64,000 nt of DNA from Paramecium sonneborni (taxonomy: Eukaryota > Ciliophora > Oligohymenophorea > Peniculida > Parameciidae). Below the pieces are notes generated by a model, which was not told where the DNA came from, searched no databases, and was given only the letters and a program-made list of their open reading frames with translations. Numbering within the stretch: the first letter of the stretch is position 1; every line of letters begins with the position of its first letter. The stretch is taken from the NCBI GenBank assembly GCA_905182985.1, contig CAJJDN010000005.1, positions 546,648 to 610,647 on the forward strand. The letters run 5' to 3'. This document shows, in pieces, positions 49,189-60,372 of this stretch. Both the position numbers and the translations under genes were made by a program.

Positions 49189-50360
49189 CCATATCAATAA
49201 ATTCAAATATAAATGAATGCTAAAAATAATTATAAGATATATAATTATTACATTTGAGTAAAATGAATTAATATTATGAAATATAAATATAATAATATAA
49301 CCTATGGGTGCTATCTGTTGCACAGAATAATTTGAGAGAGGAGGGGAATTAGATATTAAAATAAGTAAATTAGAAGCAAATAATTAATAAATGGGAAACG
49401 AAACTGTTACTATTTCAAAGGAATTATATGATAGTAAGGATAAAACATAAGGATAATTGGAAATATGTTATTCATGCCAAGTGTTGAAAATTCAATGCGA
49501 ATGCAAATCAATATAAAAATTACATGGAGACATGGATGAAGAAGAAATATTTGTACATTCATCTCGATCTTTGGATAGTTCATCCTCTGAATCACGTCCT
49601 GATGATACAAACACTAAAAAAACCATTTTAAAACATCAATTACATTATATTTCAAATACATAATAATAGCAAATTCAAATAAAAAAGAAGGTTAGATTCG
49701 ATTTATCTAAGAAATAATGATATAAACTAATATTTTTTGTTTTACTTAATATAAATATACATTCACTCTACTTTCTCTTTGTCTTTATTATCTACACCTT
49801 CTTTTGGAGAGGATTCATCTTCAGATGAATTTTTTTCTCCCTATCTTTTAGGTGATGATTTATCTGCATCAAATTCTTTTGCTTTAACTTTCTTTTTTTC
49901 TTTCTTTTCTTTTTTATTTCTTTCAGGAACACAACAAACTAAAAATATTATAAAACATAATTTACTTATATATGAAAGTAAAACACCTACTAAACCAAAT
50001 GAAGAGAGAACAAGCCATTCTTTTAATTCAAAAATTGATAAATCAGATATTTCTTATGATTTATTTTTATTACGCTATCTCTTTCTTCCTGAATCTGATT
50101 AATCATTTCCATCATCACCACCTTCAAAGTCTTTTTTTTATTAGTTAATCATATCATCAATTGATTTTATGATCTTCATAATTTCATTTTTTTTAGAGCT
50201 CTTCTTTTTTGATCCAAACTTGCTTAAATCCGCTTTTTCAACTAAATGTTTATGAGCTTCTAAATTTATTTTTTATGTTTGTAATTATTGAATAATCTAT
50301 TGAATAAAATAACTCTTACCTCCATTGTCTCTTATGTAGAGATGCTCTCTAAACATTATT
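49189..50360. repeat. Right copy of the 1,173-bp-spaced direct duplication
   Basis: This block matches 48016-49187. Unlike the left copy it continues into unique sequence that completes the minus-strand membrane-protein gene. The left copy, in turn, continues leftwards into unique sequence upstream of the MGAICC gene. This reciprocal completeness is what unmerged contig overlaps produce. Confidence 0.9.
49304..49720 (+). CDS. Small N-acylated-type protein, 138 aa (right copy)
   Basis: Identical to 48131-48547 in frame and sequence: MGAICC N-terminus (myristoyl/palmitoyl-type), a Cys group, a Ser-rich acidic middle and a KVRF-containing basic tail. It is convergent with the type I membrane protein gene, 42 bp between stops. 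One of the two copies is probably an assembly duplicate. Confidence 0.7.
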
Positions 50361-50562
50361 CAACTAAAGAAGCAACAGCTGACATTACAGCTTCTTCTTA
50401 TGATAATCCTTACTATTAAATCATCTCTCCTATAACTTTTCCAGCCAAAGCTTAATTGGATTGCAAATAATATCTAGAAAAGATAACACAAGCAGCATTT
50501 GTCAGTTATTTTTCATCTTAAATTTGAGCCTAAGCTAATGATAACAAAATGAATATTAACAT
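49763..50562 (-). CDS. Type I membrane protein with lysine-rich cytoplasmic tail, 258 aa
   Basis: ATG 50562 to TGA 49763 with one 23-nt intron. The signal peptide is MLIFILLSLAQAQIQ. An ectodomain of ~165 residues follows, with two early cysteines and helical sequence (GKVIGEMIQQQGLSQEEAVM), then a Lys-rich coiled stretch. A single membrane helix lies at about residues 168-196 (LVLSSFGLVGVLLSYISKLC FIIFLVCC). The ~60-residue cytoplasmic tail is strongly basic then acidic (ERNKKEKKEKKKVKAK, SSEDESSPKE). No known domain. It may be a secretory-pathway or plasma-membrane adaptor; function unknown. This copy is complete, unlike the left one. Confidence 0.75.
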
Positions 50563-51016
50563 TAATTAATAATTAATATAGAAATACTAATAAGTTAAAC
50601 TTAAAAAATTCGTATTTATTTCAGAAATAAAAATATCAATCTATCTTATTTTCTTTTACAATAAATTATTTTGCTTAAAAATATTTATTATATTTAGCCA
50701 ATTTATTTTATTTAAAATCATTAAAATACTATCATTTAAATAAAAGATATTAAAACTCTTTATAATAGCAAGAATCAAAGCACAAATTTTAAACTAATAA
50801 AATTTTCATAATTGCCTAGATTTTTAAGCCATATATTATATTCATTTTTTAATATATACATAAGTTCTAGTAATAAATAGGCTAAACAAATTCTTAATTG
50901 AAAAAAAATAAAATTAAAATATTCTGAAATTAAGATATTGATTATCTTTAAATTAGTTATGTTTATTATTGATATACTATTGAGAAAATAAATAAAAATT
51001 TATTTTAATAAATTAT
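50563..51016. other. Intergenic region
   Basis: This is 454 bp of AT-rich DNA between two minus-strand genes; no frame, repeat or RNA recognised. Confidence 0.5.
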
Positions 51017-53665
51017 TCATTGATTGCAGTAGGATCTTCCTTTTCTAATTTTCCATTGCTTTGGAGGGAATTTTTAATTCAATTATTTAAGAATTAGCAT
51101 TTTCTAAATTTATTAAATATTATGATGAGGAAAATATTCGGGATAATTCTATACTTTATCAAAGTCATCAAGTGTATAAGAGAAATAACTTTCTCTTAAA
51201 AATTATAATTATAACCTTATTTATGAGTTTTCTTATTATTTATAAAAAGATTTTCTTTAATTTTAAATTACTGATTGTTTTTTGGAACTTATTTATGTGA
51301 TTGATTAACCTTGAATCTATTAATTCTTATTTTATGAATTTTTCATATTTTTTTTGATTGATAAATTGGACTTAAAAATTGGATAAACAATTTGTTCTTC
51401 TTCAAATTTGACTGAATTAGTTTCTGAAATTTTTTCTTTAAAACTCTCAAATTCTGATTAACCATATCGTTAAGTAAAGCTTTAATCATCTTAAAACTCT
51501 AATGCTTAATTTTATACTTCATCAATCTCAGAAAGAGCACGAAATTTATAAATTTTTCTTACAAAATTATTTCGATTGTTTTTTCTGCTAAAATTACTTT
51601 TTAAGATTTTGATATAAATATTTGGATAGTATTAAATCAATGGGCATTTTATTGAAAGGTGAGAAGTGCTTTTACATATTTAACAAATTTATTTTAAAAG
51701 CGTGTAATCCTCTCTGAATATAATTGAATCTTTGATTTTATGAAATCTTTAAAAGTCTTTACTATTTTGTTTAATTATTCTTAAAACTACATCTCTATCA
51801 ATTTTATATAATTCTGTAAACGAATTGCTAATGGCCGATTCTATTGTATTCTATCCAGTAAAAAATTGGAATTCCCCAAAAATATCTCCTGGTTTCAAAA
51901 TTTTTAAAATTTTTTAACTTTTTTCTTCTATAATATTTACTTGACCCTCAACAATATAATACCTATATTAAACAACTTTTTACAAATTTTTATCCGATTT
52001 TTCATCTAAATGATAAATAATATCTTTAGGAGTAACTTTCATTTAAATTAATTATTTGGATATTAATCCATTACAGATTTCAGAAAAGTTATTTTAAAAT
52101 ATATGGATTTTTTTAATAATTTTATTTCTAATATCTTAATTCAACTCATTGAATAATCCGATAGGTAATTCTTTTAATAATTTTAAAGTTTCTAGATTGC
52201 TATCCTAAATTTCTTTTTCATTATTATATTTATAATAGTTTCTAACTCTTTATTATAAAGAATGTTCTACAAATTGTTTTTCCATATAAGAATTCAATAA
52301 TATTAAATTTCGTCTTATTATATGGATTTTATATACTTATATTTTGTTTTTTATTCATTAATACTTTTAACTGTCATTCCTATTTCATTAATTGAATATG
52401 CGAATAAACAACTGGAAAGTAGCATAACAATAATTGAAAAAATAATTTCAACTTAATTTTTAGGAGTTATATCACCATATCCTACCGTTGCAATAGTAGT
52501 GGTTGACCAGTAGAATGAATAATTGTATTTTATCCAAATATTTTGATAAATTAATTCTTCTTTTTCTAACCATGAACCATAATTATCATAAGTAATATCT
52601 CCTATATAATGCCATAAGCATGCAATTAAATGAACAAAAAATGTAATAGATACAAAGAGAGATATTAAATCTAAAAGATTTAAATTTACTCCTTTTAAGT
52701 AAAGTTATTCTAACTAACTTTCATATTTTCCCATAATATCTTTGCAAATAATCGATATCAATATTACACCTATAATTTCTTTGAGAAATGCAATTTTAAA
52801 TAATTCTAAATAAATAAAAATCCATAATAAACACTCAAAGAATATATTTATAAAAGATAAGTTTTAATATCGTAAGTTTGGATCAACAGATGTTGAATCT
52901 TTATATTAAGACAATTAACTTAAATTTGTAATTAAAGCATCCAATAAAATGAACATAAAAAAAACAATTTCTATGCCTTTTAAAAAATGTTCATAATTTC
53001 CAAATGAAATTATGAATGGACAATACCACAATTGTAATAACTAAAATAAAAAAGAACAAATCTGCCAAATTGTATTAATTAACTTATATCGTTAAAAAAT
53101 AACATTAAACAAAGTTAGGCACACACCTTATATAGTTTATAAAAATCTAAAGTTCGCCTAAAATTATATAGTTTTCTAAATCCATTATACAAACACCTTT
53201 TTATTTGATGATGAAATTTGTTGATTGTAATTGTTATTTTTTTCTAGTAAGCAATCGTTCTAAAAAAAAGGTAATTATTTCTGATCATTTTTTAGAATAT
53301 ATGCACTAGCAAATAAATTGTTTTTGAATTTTTCAACGTTTTATGTTTTCTTCATAGCCTTTAATAAGTTTGTTTAAGAATTTGCTGGTTTCTATTCTTT
53401 AAATTTCAAAAAAATATTTTCAGGAAAATGTTTTTCAGGTTACTTTGTTGAAGTATATATATTTATTTATCTATAGCTTTAATTTGACTAAAATATTTAT
53501 TTACTAAACCTATCTATCAATTTGTTCTATTTCTTGCGACAAAATGGAATCCTTGGAAGAATCCCTTTTGATGTAAGTTTGTATGTTTTTTGATTCAATT
53601 TAATTAAAAGGACCTATAATTGTATTGTTCACTAATCCTTCACTGGATCTTTGGGTATTTATCAT
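51017..53665 (-). CDS. Cyclic-nucleotide-gated-type K+ channel with CCHC zinc knuckle, 867 aa
   Basis: ATG 53665 to TGA 51017; introns of 22 and 23 nt. A disordered N-terminal ~190 residues precede six membrane segments. The pore is YSFYWSTTTIATVGYGDITP, i.e. a K+ selectivity filter TVGYG. S4 lacks the regular Arg/Lys ladder. After S6 comes a C-linker and a CAP_ED nucleotide-binding fold (YYIVEGQVNIIE, KPGDIFGEFQFFTGQNTIES). Just downstream lies CQICKSTSHLSIKC, an exact C-x2-C-x4-H-x4-C zinc knuckle followed by PLIQYYP. The tail is Gln/Ser/Lys-rich. It is homologous to the channel at 57.2-60.2 kb. It probably sits in the ciliary or somatic membrane. Whether it binds cAMP/cGMP cannot be told, as the canonical phosphate-binding Arg is not obvious. 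Confidence 0.9.
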
Positions 53666-53733
53666 AATTGATCAATAATTAGATAATAATATAATAGTTA
53701 ATTATTGATTATTTATTTTAAACAAAAAAATGA

Positions 53734-55262
53734 TCATTTTTTTTATTTAATCTAAGTATTAAAAATAAAAGTATAAAGTTTGGCGTTTAAATCAGTCTTT
53801 GACAAAATTATTTAAAAGTTTCTCTTCTCAAAGTTCCAAAGTTCCTTATTATCCTTCCTCAATTATTTTGTTTTTTATAATAGGGTGATAATAAATTTTA
53901 TCAATATCATTATGATGAAATTATAATTCTAATCTAAATTCGTCTAAATAGAATCATCAGACATCATGCTATTTGATTCTTTTACTGAACTCTTCGCTTA
54001 AACATCTTTTAAATTTCTCTATTATCTAATCGACGTATTTTTGCAAATGTTATTTTAGCCTTTTTTTTTTTTCTATCAACTTAAGATCGTTTGATAAATT
54101 CTTATAAATTAATAAATTCATCATTTTAATTATGATCTATGTCCTTCGATGATATTTTAGGTTGCTATTAAATTTTTTTTTAGTTGCTAATTTGTTGATT
54201 TACATTATATCCTGTTTATATATTCTTGAGCCACCAACTTATCCTAAAAATAGCTAGTTACTAAAAAGTTTTAATTAGTCCTTATAATTTTTTATGCATT
54301 ATTTCTTACATTTAATTTGTGATTAAACCTTTTTAAATATTTTTCTCTCTTTTTCTAAATTTGTCCTTTAGTTCAATCATGAATTTTCTATAGTTAAAAT
54401 GACTATATTTCTATAAAATTTTATACATTATGATAGTGTCGATAAAGAATTATTAAAAATTATTGAGTCCTTAAAATTTGAAATTTCTTAAAAACCTTTT
54501 ATTTATATCTTATCAAATTAATTAAATTAGTTCTTTTGACTTAATAAAGTTACGTAATTCCGAAGCTAACAAACCTGAACATTTAAGTTCTAAGTCTTTA
54601 AAATTGATACTCTAATAAAGTTCCTATTTCAATATTGCTATCCCTCTTTTTGCTGTTCCCTTCTTTAATTTAATTTATCCTTCATCAGTGTCTAATACTT
54701 AAAAAATAATTATGGACTTTAATCATTAGATTCTCTTTCAAGAAAAATAAAATTATTTGTGATTTTATAAATTTCAATTAATCTGTAAAATTTTTGAATG
54801 ATTATTTTGTAAATTATTGATTTTCTCCTTTTATATTATAAATAAATATTTTTTGAGAGTATTTATTCAATTGTAGTTTCAATCTTCTAGATAAGTCATT
54901 AATAGTTTTATAAACACTTTTCTCCATTTTCTTAAAATTATTTATCAAATTGATACTTTTTATTATAATTTCTAATCATAGACTGATTAACATTTTTTTC
55001 TCAAGATTAAGGATCTTCATAAAATAATTAATATAATATATCATATCCATAAATTTATTTTTATTAAAATCATTTTATGATTATAATATAATACCAATAG
55101 AATGTAGTGAATAGATATACTTGAAATTAGCATCATATTATTTACAAAAGTCATTTCAACCTAGTTTTATAGTATTATATCCTTATCAAATTTTTTCCTA
55201 GTCATTGTAGAATGTTTAAGATGGTGAAAACTCATTAATTTCTGATCTTTTTTACTAAACAT
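53734..55262 (-). pseudogene. Decayed or unresolved coiled-coil gene
   Basis: The minus strand here carries many protein-like stretches that switch frame without good introns: MFSKKDQKLMSFHHLKHSTM at the top (ATG 55262), EKSVYKTINDLSRRLKLQL, then GQIKLKKGTAKRGIAILKQE (new frame), RKREKNIQKGLITNQMQ, and near the end QQRNLKDVQAKSSVKESNSM. TGA codons lie between several of them. Some switches could hide introns I failed to place, so this may still be one active multi-exon gene. The repeated switches and mixed quality favour a pseudogene. No domain is recognised. Confidence 0.4.
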
Positions 55263-55314
55263 ATTAATTAATTTAAAATGAATTTTATAAATACGAGATG
55301 ATATGTGTCTTCTT

Positions 55315-55711
55315 TCACTATTAATATTTTGCAATAGTATCTTTAAATATTTTAAATTTTATTTTATAAAAATGAACTATTCTATGAACTATTCTAATGA
55401 ACATTAATTATATCAAATATTTGATTTAATTGAATTTTTGCTTAATAAAAGTGATTACTTCTTTTTGTCAATGGAAATCATTAAATAAATTAATATTTCC
55501 TAAAGAAATAAAAGAGTTACAAACAAAATCAATATTGAAATTAATAATTAAATTAGCTTCACCGAATTTCTTTTCATCTTTAAAACCCTAATGAAAGGCA
55601 TCCAATAATATTCCAATAATATTCTTTAGTAATCTATTTATTTTAGCAGAGAAAATTATAAAAAATTTAAGGTTGAAATAAAGAAATATTTTTGCAATCA
55701 AAGGCAGAATT
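55315..55711 (-). pseudogene. Gene remnant with in-frame TGA
   Basis: A convincing protein stretch (NRLLKNIIGILLDAFHQGFK, DEKKFGEANLIINFNIDFVC, NSFISLGNINLFNDFH) runs into TGA at 55468-55470 and then continues in the same frame with equally protein-like sequence (QKEVITFIKQKFNQIKYLIQ). Upstream, sensible sequence jumps to another frame (QNKQITKEYYWNIIG). An original TGG (Trp) mutated to TGA plus one or more indels explains this. The parent family is not recognised. The remnant lies between the two K+ channel genes. Confidence 0.5.
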
Positions 55712-55960
55712 ATGCATTTTCATCTTTAGAAAAATTATGAGTATCTAGAAAAAATGTTGATATGAAATTTACATTTTAAATATTTTTTAGCCAATTCTGT
55801 TGATAATAATAAAAAAATTTGAGAAAAGTACTAGATTATAATAATAAAATTTGGTTTGCTATGATATAGATAAAAAGTTATTATTAATCTATTTGATTAT
55901 TGTTCTAATAAAATATTACAAATAATATATTATTTATTTGTAAAATCAATAAAGATACAA

Positions 55961-56185
55961 ATGGGATTATGTTCATCTAAAAAATAAGAATCCAAAGCAA
56001 ATACTGTAGTAAGATTAGAAGATCATGTGAAAAAAATTGATAAAAATAATATTCACGATTAAGCTTTATTAATTTTATATAATTGCAGAAATTAAAGAGT
56101 ATAACACTTGAATGAACCAACAATGAGCGGATTTAGTAAATAATTTTAAAAGACTCAAGAGCCTTCTTAAAAAAGCTCTGCATGA
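55961..56185 (+). CDS. Small N-acylated-type protein, 74 aa
   Basis: Intronless, ATG 55961 to TGA 56183. The N-terminus MGLCSSKKQE is a textbook myristoylation/palmitoylation signal (Gly2, Cys4, then Ser and Lys). The remainder is polar (KANTVVRLEDHVKKIDKNNI) with a Ser/Gln-rich C-terminus. No domain is recognised. It may be a membrane-tethered peptide adaptor. The same kind of N-terminus occurs in the MGAICC gene 6-8 kb away, but the two proteins are otherwise not similar. Confidence 0.55.
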
Positions 56186-56303
56186 AAATTTTTTGAATCA
56201 GAAATTTAAATGTGATTTGTGATTAATATTTTATGAAATGAAAATAGATTATATAATTTAGTAATAATTATAACAATATATAAGTATATCATCACATTTA
56301 GAA

Positions 56304-57154
56304 ATGAAAAGGCTAATATAGAGTACTGACTTTAATGTGGCAATTCCTATAAGTAGCACAAAACATGCAATTAATGATGGTTTGTTAGTTTATAAAATTA
56401 TTGATAGATTACTTCATGTTCCAAAAATATAAATGCTCATCGCCAGCTATTTTAGGGGATGTCCTTCGTTCTAATACACCAGTCTAATCTTAACTATCAC
56501 CAATCGAAAATTAATAAAAAAGTTGCTTTTCACTTTTATCAGACAACTTTGATTTTTCTGTTAAAGATGTATCTCGAAAATATAATAACGTATCTCGACA
56601 ATAAAGCATTTAAAAAGAAAATGAAGAAGAAACAGTTAAAATTTAGAGAATTATCCAACAGGAATAAATTATTCTTGAAGAATAGGAGATTTTAAATAAA
56701 AAATTACAAAATATCAGATCAGATACAAATTAAAAATTAGATGAACTTGATAAATGTAAATAAGCTGTTTAATATTTTAGAATATCTATAAAGAAGATAG
56801 GAAATCATAAAATAACTATAATTTTCAATAGGCTAATATGGTAATAATTTTAGAGATAGTCAAATTAAAGAACCACCATTAAAAAGTGCTCTAAAGAAAA
56901 AAGAAAATAAAAGATAACATACATAAGATAAATATTAAAATGAATTAAATGATGAAGATTCCTAAGATGACTGGAACTTTATTCATTAAGCAAAAATTAA
57001 CCTTGAAAAATAAAGAACACATTAAAATACTGATGAAGAAAGAACTCCCTCTAAAGTTCGATTTGTAAGTACTAAGGATGTTAATTAACATAAGAAGATG
57101 CGAAAAAGCATTAATATATCTGATTTAAACATATTTTAAAAATTTAGGCATTGA
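56304..57154 (+). CDS. Coiled-coil/disordered protein of unknown function, 265 aa
   Basis: ATG 56304 to TGA 57152; introns of 28 and 25 nt connect three frames, each junction canonical GT...TAG. After a Ser/Pro-rich head (NAIPISS-like start, then SPAILGDVLRSNTPVQSQLS) there is one coiled coil (ETVKIQRIIQQEQIILEEQE). A basic tail follows with SALKKKENKRQ and a phospho-site-like ERTPSKVRFVSTKD containing a KVRF PP1-docking-type motif. It lies 42 bp from the convergent 3' end of the K+ channel gene. No family recognised. Confidence 0.7.
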
Positions 57155-57196
57155 CACAATTATAAATCTATCATAAATACAAAATGAACACTTTTA

Positions 57197-60100
57197 TCAT
57201 TTTTCATGTGATAATGGGAGAGGTTAATAGAAGATGCTAGTTTTTGTTTACTATTTGCTTCTTCTTGGTTAAAACTATATTACTTAAGAGCTTCTTGCCA
57301 CTTATTTCAATCTTTTTAGTTTATACTAAGTTTTAAACTTTTTAGCCTTATAGAAAATTGTATACTTTCCAATATTTTTTCTATTTAATATTTTAATATA
57401 TCTTTGAGATTTTAAATAATCAACAATTATTTAGGGAAAATTAAATTCACTAAAATAATATTTAAAAGATTCCATCCTATCAATATCACAACATTAAAAT
57501 TATGGAACGATTTCATTTATTTTTAATTCAACTTGCTAATTTTAGATTTCAATATTAATTGCAGATAAATAACTATTAATTTCACTATTCTCTATACTTT
57601 TTTTTCCTTTTGTTCTAATCGTAGGTTCATAAGAACTTTTTTCATAATCTGGCATTATTTTAGTAGCAGATTTTTATAAACCAATTTTTTCGTTATTACG
57701 AATTGGTTACCTTACTTTTTCTTATGAAACAGCTCTATTATAAGTTTTATCCAAATATTTTAAAGATATTTTTTATTCTTAGTGTTGTTGATACTATTAT
57801 GACTATGGTTTCTCTGAAGACATTGATTAAAATCTTGATTTGTTTTTTTAATAAACTTTTTCTAATGAACTCTCTCTCTCTTCAGGTTTTTCTTCTATTT
57901 AATTTGTTTCTGATGAATCTGGAGAAGGAGGACGAAACAATTCTGATAATTCATCATTATCAAATAATTTTGATTCAGTAATGAATTTGATGCACTAATT
58001 ACAATTTTCCTGTTTCCTAATTAACTCAATAACATACTTTAAGCTATATTAAACAATTTTTTGTTTTATGTTTTGATCTATTCTAATACTTTCTTTGTTA
58101 ATATTGAAATCCCTCTCTCTTTATCAATTTTTCTAGATCAGGAATATATCTGACGTATGGACAATCTGTTATAAAATGAGTAGATTTTAGACAACATTTA
58201 CACTTTAACCCTGAATATTTACATGGGATCTTTAGTAATAAATGATCTTTAATGCTGAAAAACTTTTCTTTATCTTCTTAATTAGAATTTAAGATTTCTA
58301 AAGTTTATTTTCGAGAGATTTTATATATTTAACTAAATGTCATGCTTTTTGCTGTGCATTTTCTTTATTCACCTGTAAAAAATTCATATTCACCAAAACA
58401 TTCTCCTTTACGTAAAACACATAATGTCTATCCACTTTATTAATCTATTAAACTGACTTCACCCTTAACTAAAATATATAATGATAAATCATCTTCTAAG
58501 CAATTTTTATTATAGATTATTTCTTATGGATTAAGATGGCTACATTATAGAGAAAAAGTAATTTATTTTTAGATTTCTTAAGATAAATGATATTTAAAAA
58601 AATAGCAATTTTACAAAGGTTTACTTTATATATCATAAATTAATTCTTATCTTAAATTAGGTGTCAATTTCTAAATTATAGAAGAAATCTATTTTCATAT
58701 AAATCTTACAATACTTCATCATCATTTTTGATATTATCTTGCTCAAAATAAAATTTCAAATAATTTCTGACTTTGCTCTGTAATTATTAATTCACTTAAT
58801 TTTAATTCATATATCTATTCATTTATACAGAAAATTTTCTAAAATCAATATATTATTTAAAAATTACTTATATTTTTAAACTTTAATACTTATATTTTAA
58901 AGGATCATACCAATAGAATTAAGAGAATAACCAAATATTGCACTTGATATAATCATAGTTAAATTACAAAATACCATTTCATAAGGATTTTAGGGAGTAA
59001 TGTCACCATATCCTACTGTTACCATAGTCATAGTTGACCAATAAAATGAGTAATTGTACCTGATCCAAATTGTATCGTTATTCATAGTCATCAAAGACAT
59101 CCAAGTATTATAACCAATTTCTTCAGTTAACAAAGCTATTTTTTGCCAAATACAAGCTGTAATATGAGCAAATATAAATATTATTAGTAAAACTTTAGTT
59201 AATTCAAAAAAATTTTAATATTCATCAAATGTTTCTTATAATTTTTCTAAAAAATGTCTTAATCTTGTAATAGTTATATAAACTTATATTCCAGCTAAAA
59301 TAAGGGAAATTATTTCTATACTATTAGAGTAATTCGAATCATTTACAAATAATATTAGAATTGATATTAAATCAAATGTTAAGTCTGTTTTTACGTAATA
59401 CATTAATATTAATCTTCTATTTTCTAATATTGATCCTTAAACCAGAAGACTTTTATTTGTTTTTATTATTATATCAATTATACCAATATATCTCAAGAAG
59501 TTCTCAAAAACAATTATCATTGTATTTGAGTCTGGTTTAAATGAGACTAAAAATGGTCCCCAAAAAGTAATTACCATTATTTAAAGAAATAATACTAACT
59601 CCCAAACTAAAACAAAGGTTCCTTAAGGTGGAATAATAGGGAGCTTATAAAAAAAGCTTCCTTTATTATCTTCTCTATCTTAAGACTGAAGTTTTACGTC
59701 TTTCAAGTAACGTTCTTAAGTTATTAAGATAAAATCTTTATTAATGGACTTTGGAAAAATGTAAGCTTTTCTTTTTAGCTATTCTATAAATGAATTAACT
59801 AACGTTTTAATTATGATAAACTAGTGCAATTATCTTTATTCATTGCTCTATTATTCAAATTATTCCTATTTTCCTCTAATTTATGCAGATGTAGGCTATC
59901 TTTAATAAATTATAATTACTGTGCACTCCTTTTGATTAGGAGAAGGTACAATGTGTTTTTATGAATCAATTTAAGGGGAATTAATATTTTCAATACTTTA
60001 TTCTTCAAAAGGTATGTCTTGAATGTCTTAAGGAGATAAATTTTTTGGAATGATTTATCCTGCAATTAAGTAAGTGTGAAATGGATTACATATTTCAGAT

Positions 60101-60199
60101 ATTCTACTTGAATCTACCTATTCAATATGTATTACTTGACATGGATGAATGATTTCCTGGAAATTTATAATCGTTCAAATTGTGATCGCTGAGCTTCAT
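57197..60199 (-). CDS. Cyclic-nucleotide-gated-type K+ channel with CCHC zinc knuckle, ~959 aa
   Basis: ATG 60199 to TGA 57197; introns of 22, 29, 44 and 28 nt. The 44-nt one (near 58675) is unusually long and is inferred only because it restores frame. Six membrane segments surround the pore YSFYWSTMTMVTVGYGDITP. S4 (AGIQVYITITRLRHFLEKLQ) has only two or three scattered basic residues. The nucleotide-binding fold reads LYILVKGEVSLIDQQSGQTL then RKGECFGEYEFFTGEQRKC. It is followed by CKCCLKSTHFITDC, a C-x2-C-x4-H-x4-C knuckle, then PYVRYIP. A 280-residue polar C-terminal tail has no known domain. It is paralogous to the channel at 51.0-53.7 kb. Confidence 0.85.
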
Positions 60200-60372
60200 G
60201 TAATGGCAAAATAATTTAATTTAAAATCAAAATTTATAATAAAAAAATTTGGATCTCTCTGATTTTGGATTTCTAAAGTCGAAAATTTTATATTGTTCAA
60301 ATTGAAAGTGCCACAGTTTCTTTATTGTTAAGTATTAACATCATTATTGATAATAAATTAATAAATATTATA

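Noticed and set aside
48237..50102. Standard-code ORFs antisense to the MGAICC gene (48237-48437, 49410-49610) and to the membrane protein gene (48606-48929, 49779-50102).
   Set aside because: The opposite strands carry longer frames under the ciliate code with signal peptide, acylation motif and a canonical intron. The listed ORFs are shadows.
48016..50360. Recent true tandem gene duplication.
   Set aside because: No differences seen between copies, junction exactly at the only N, and reciprocal truncation; an assembly overlap is simpler.
55468..55470. In-frame TGA read as selenocysteine.
   Set aside because: No known selenoprotein context or recognisable SECIS element, and neighbouring frame shifts favour a pseudogene.
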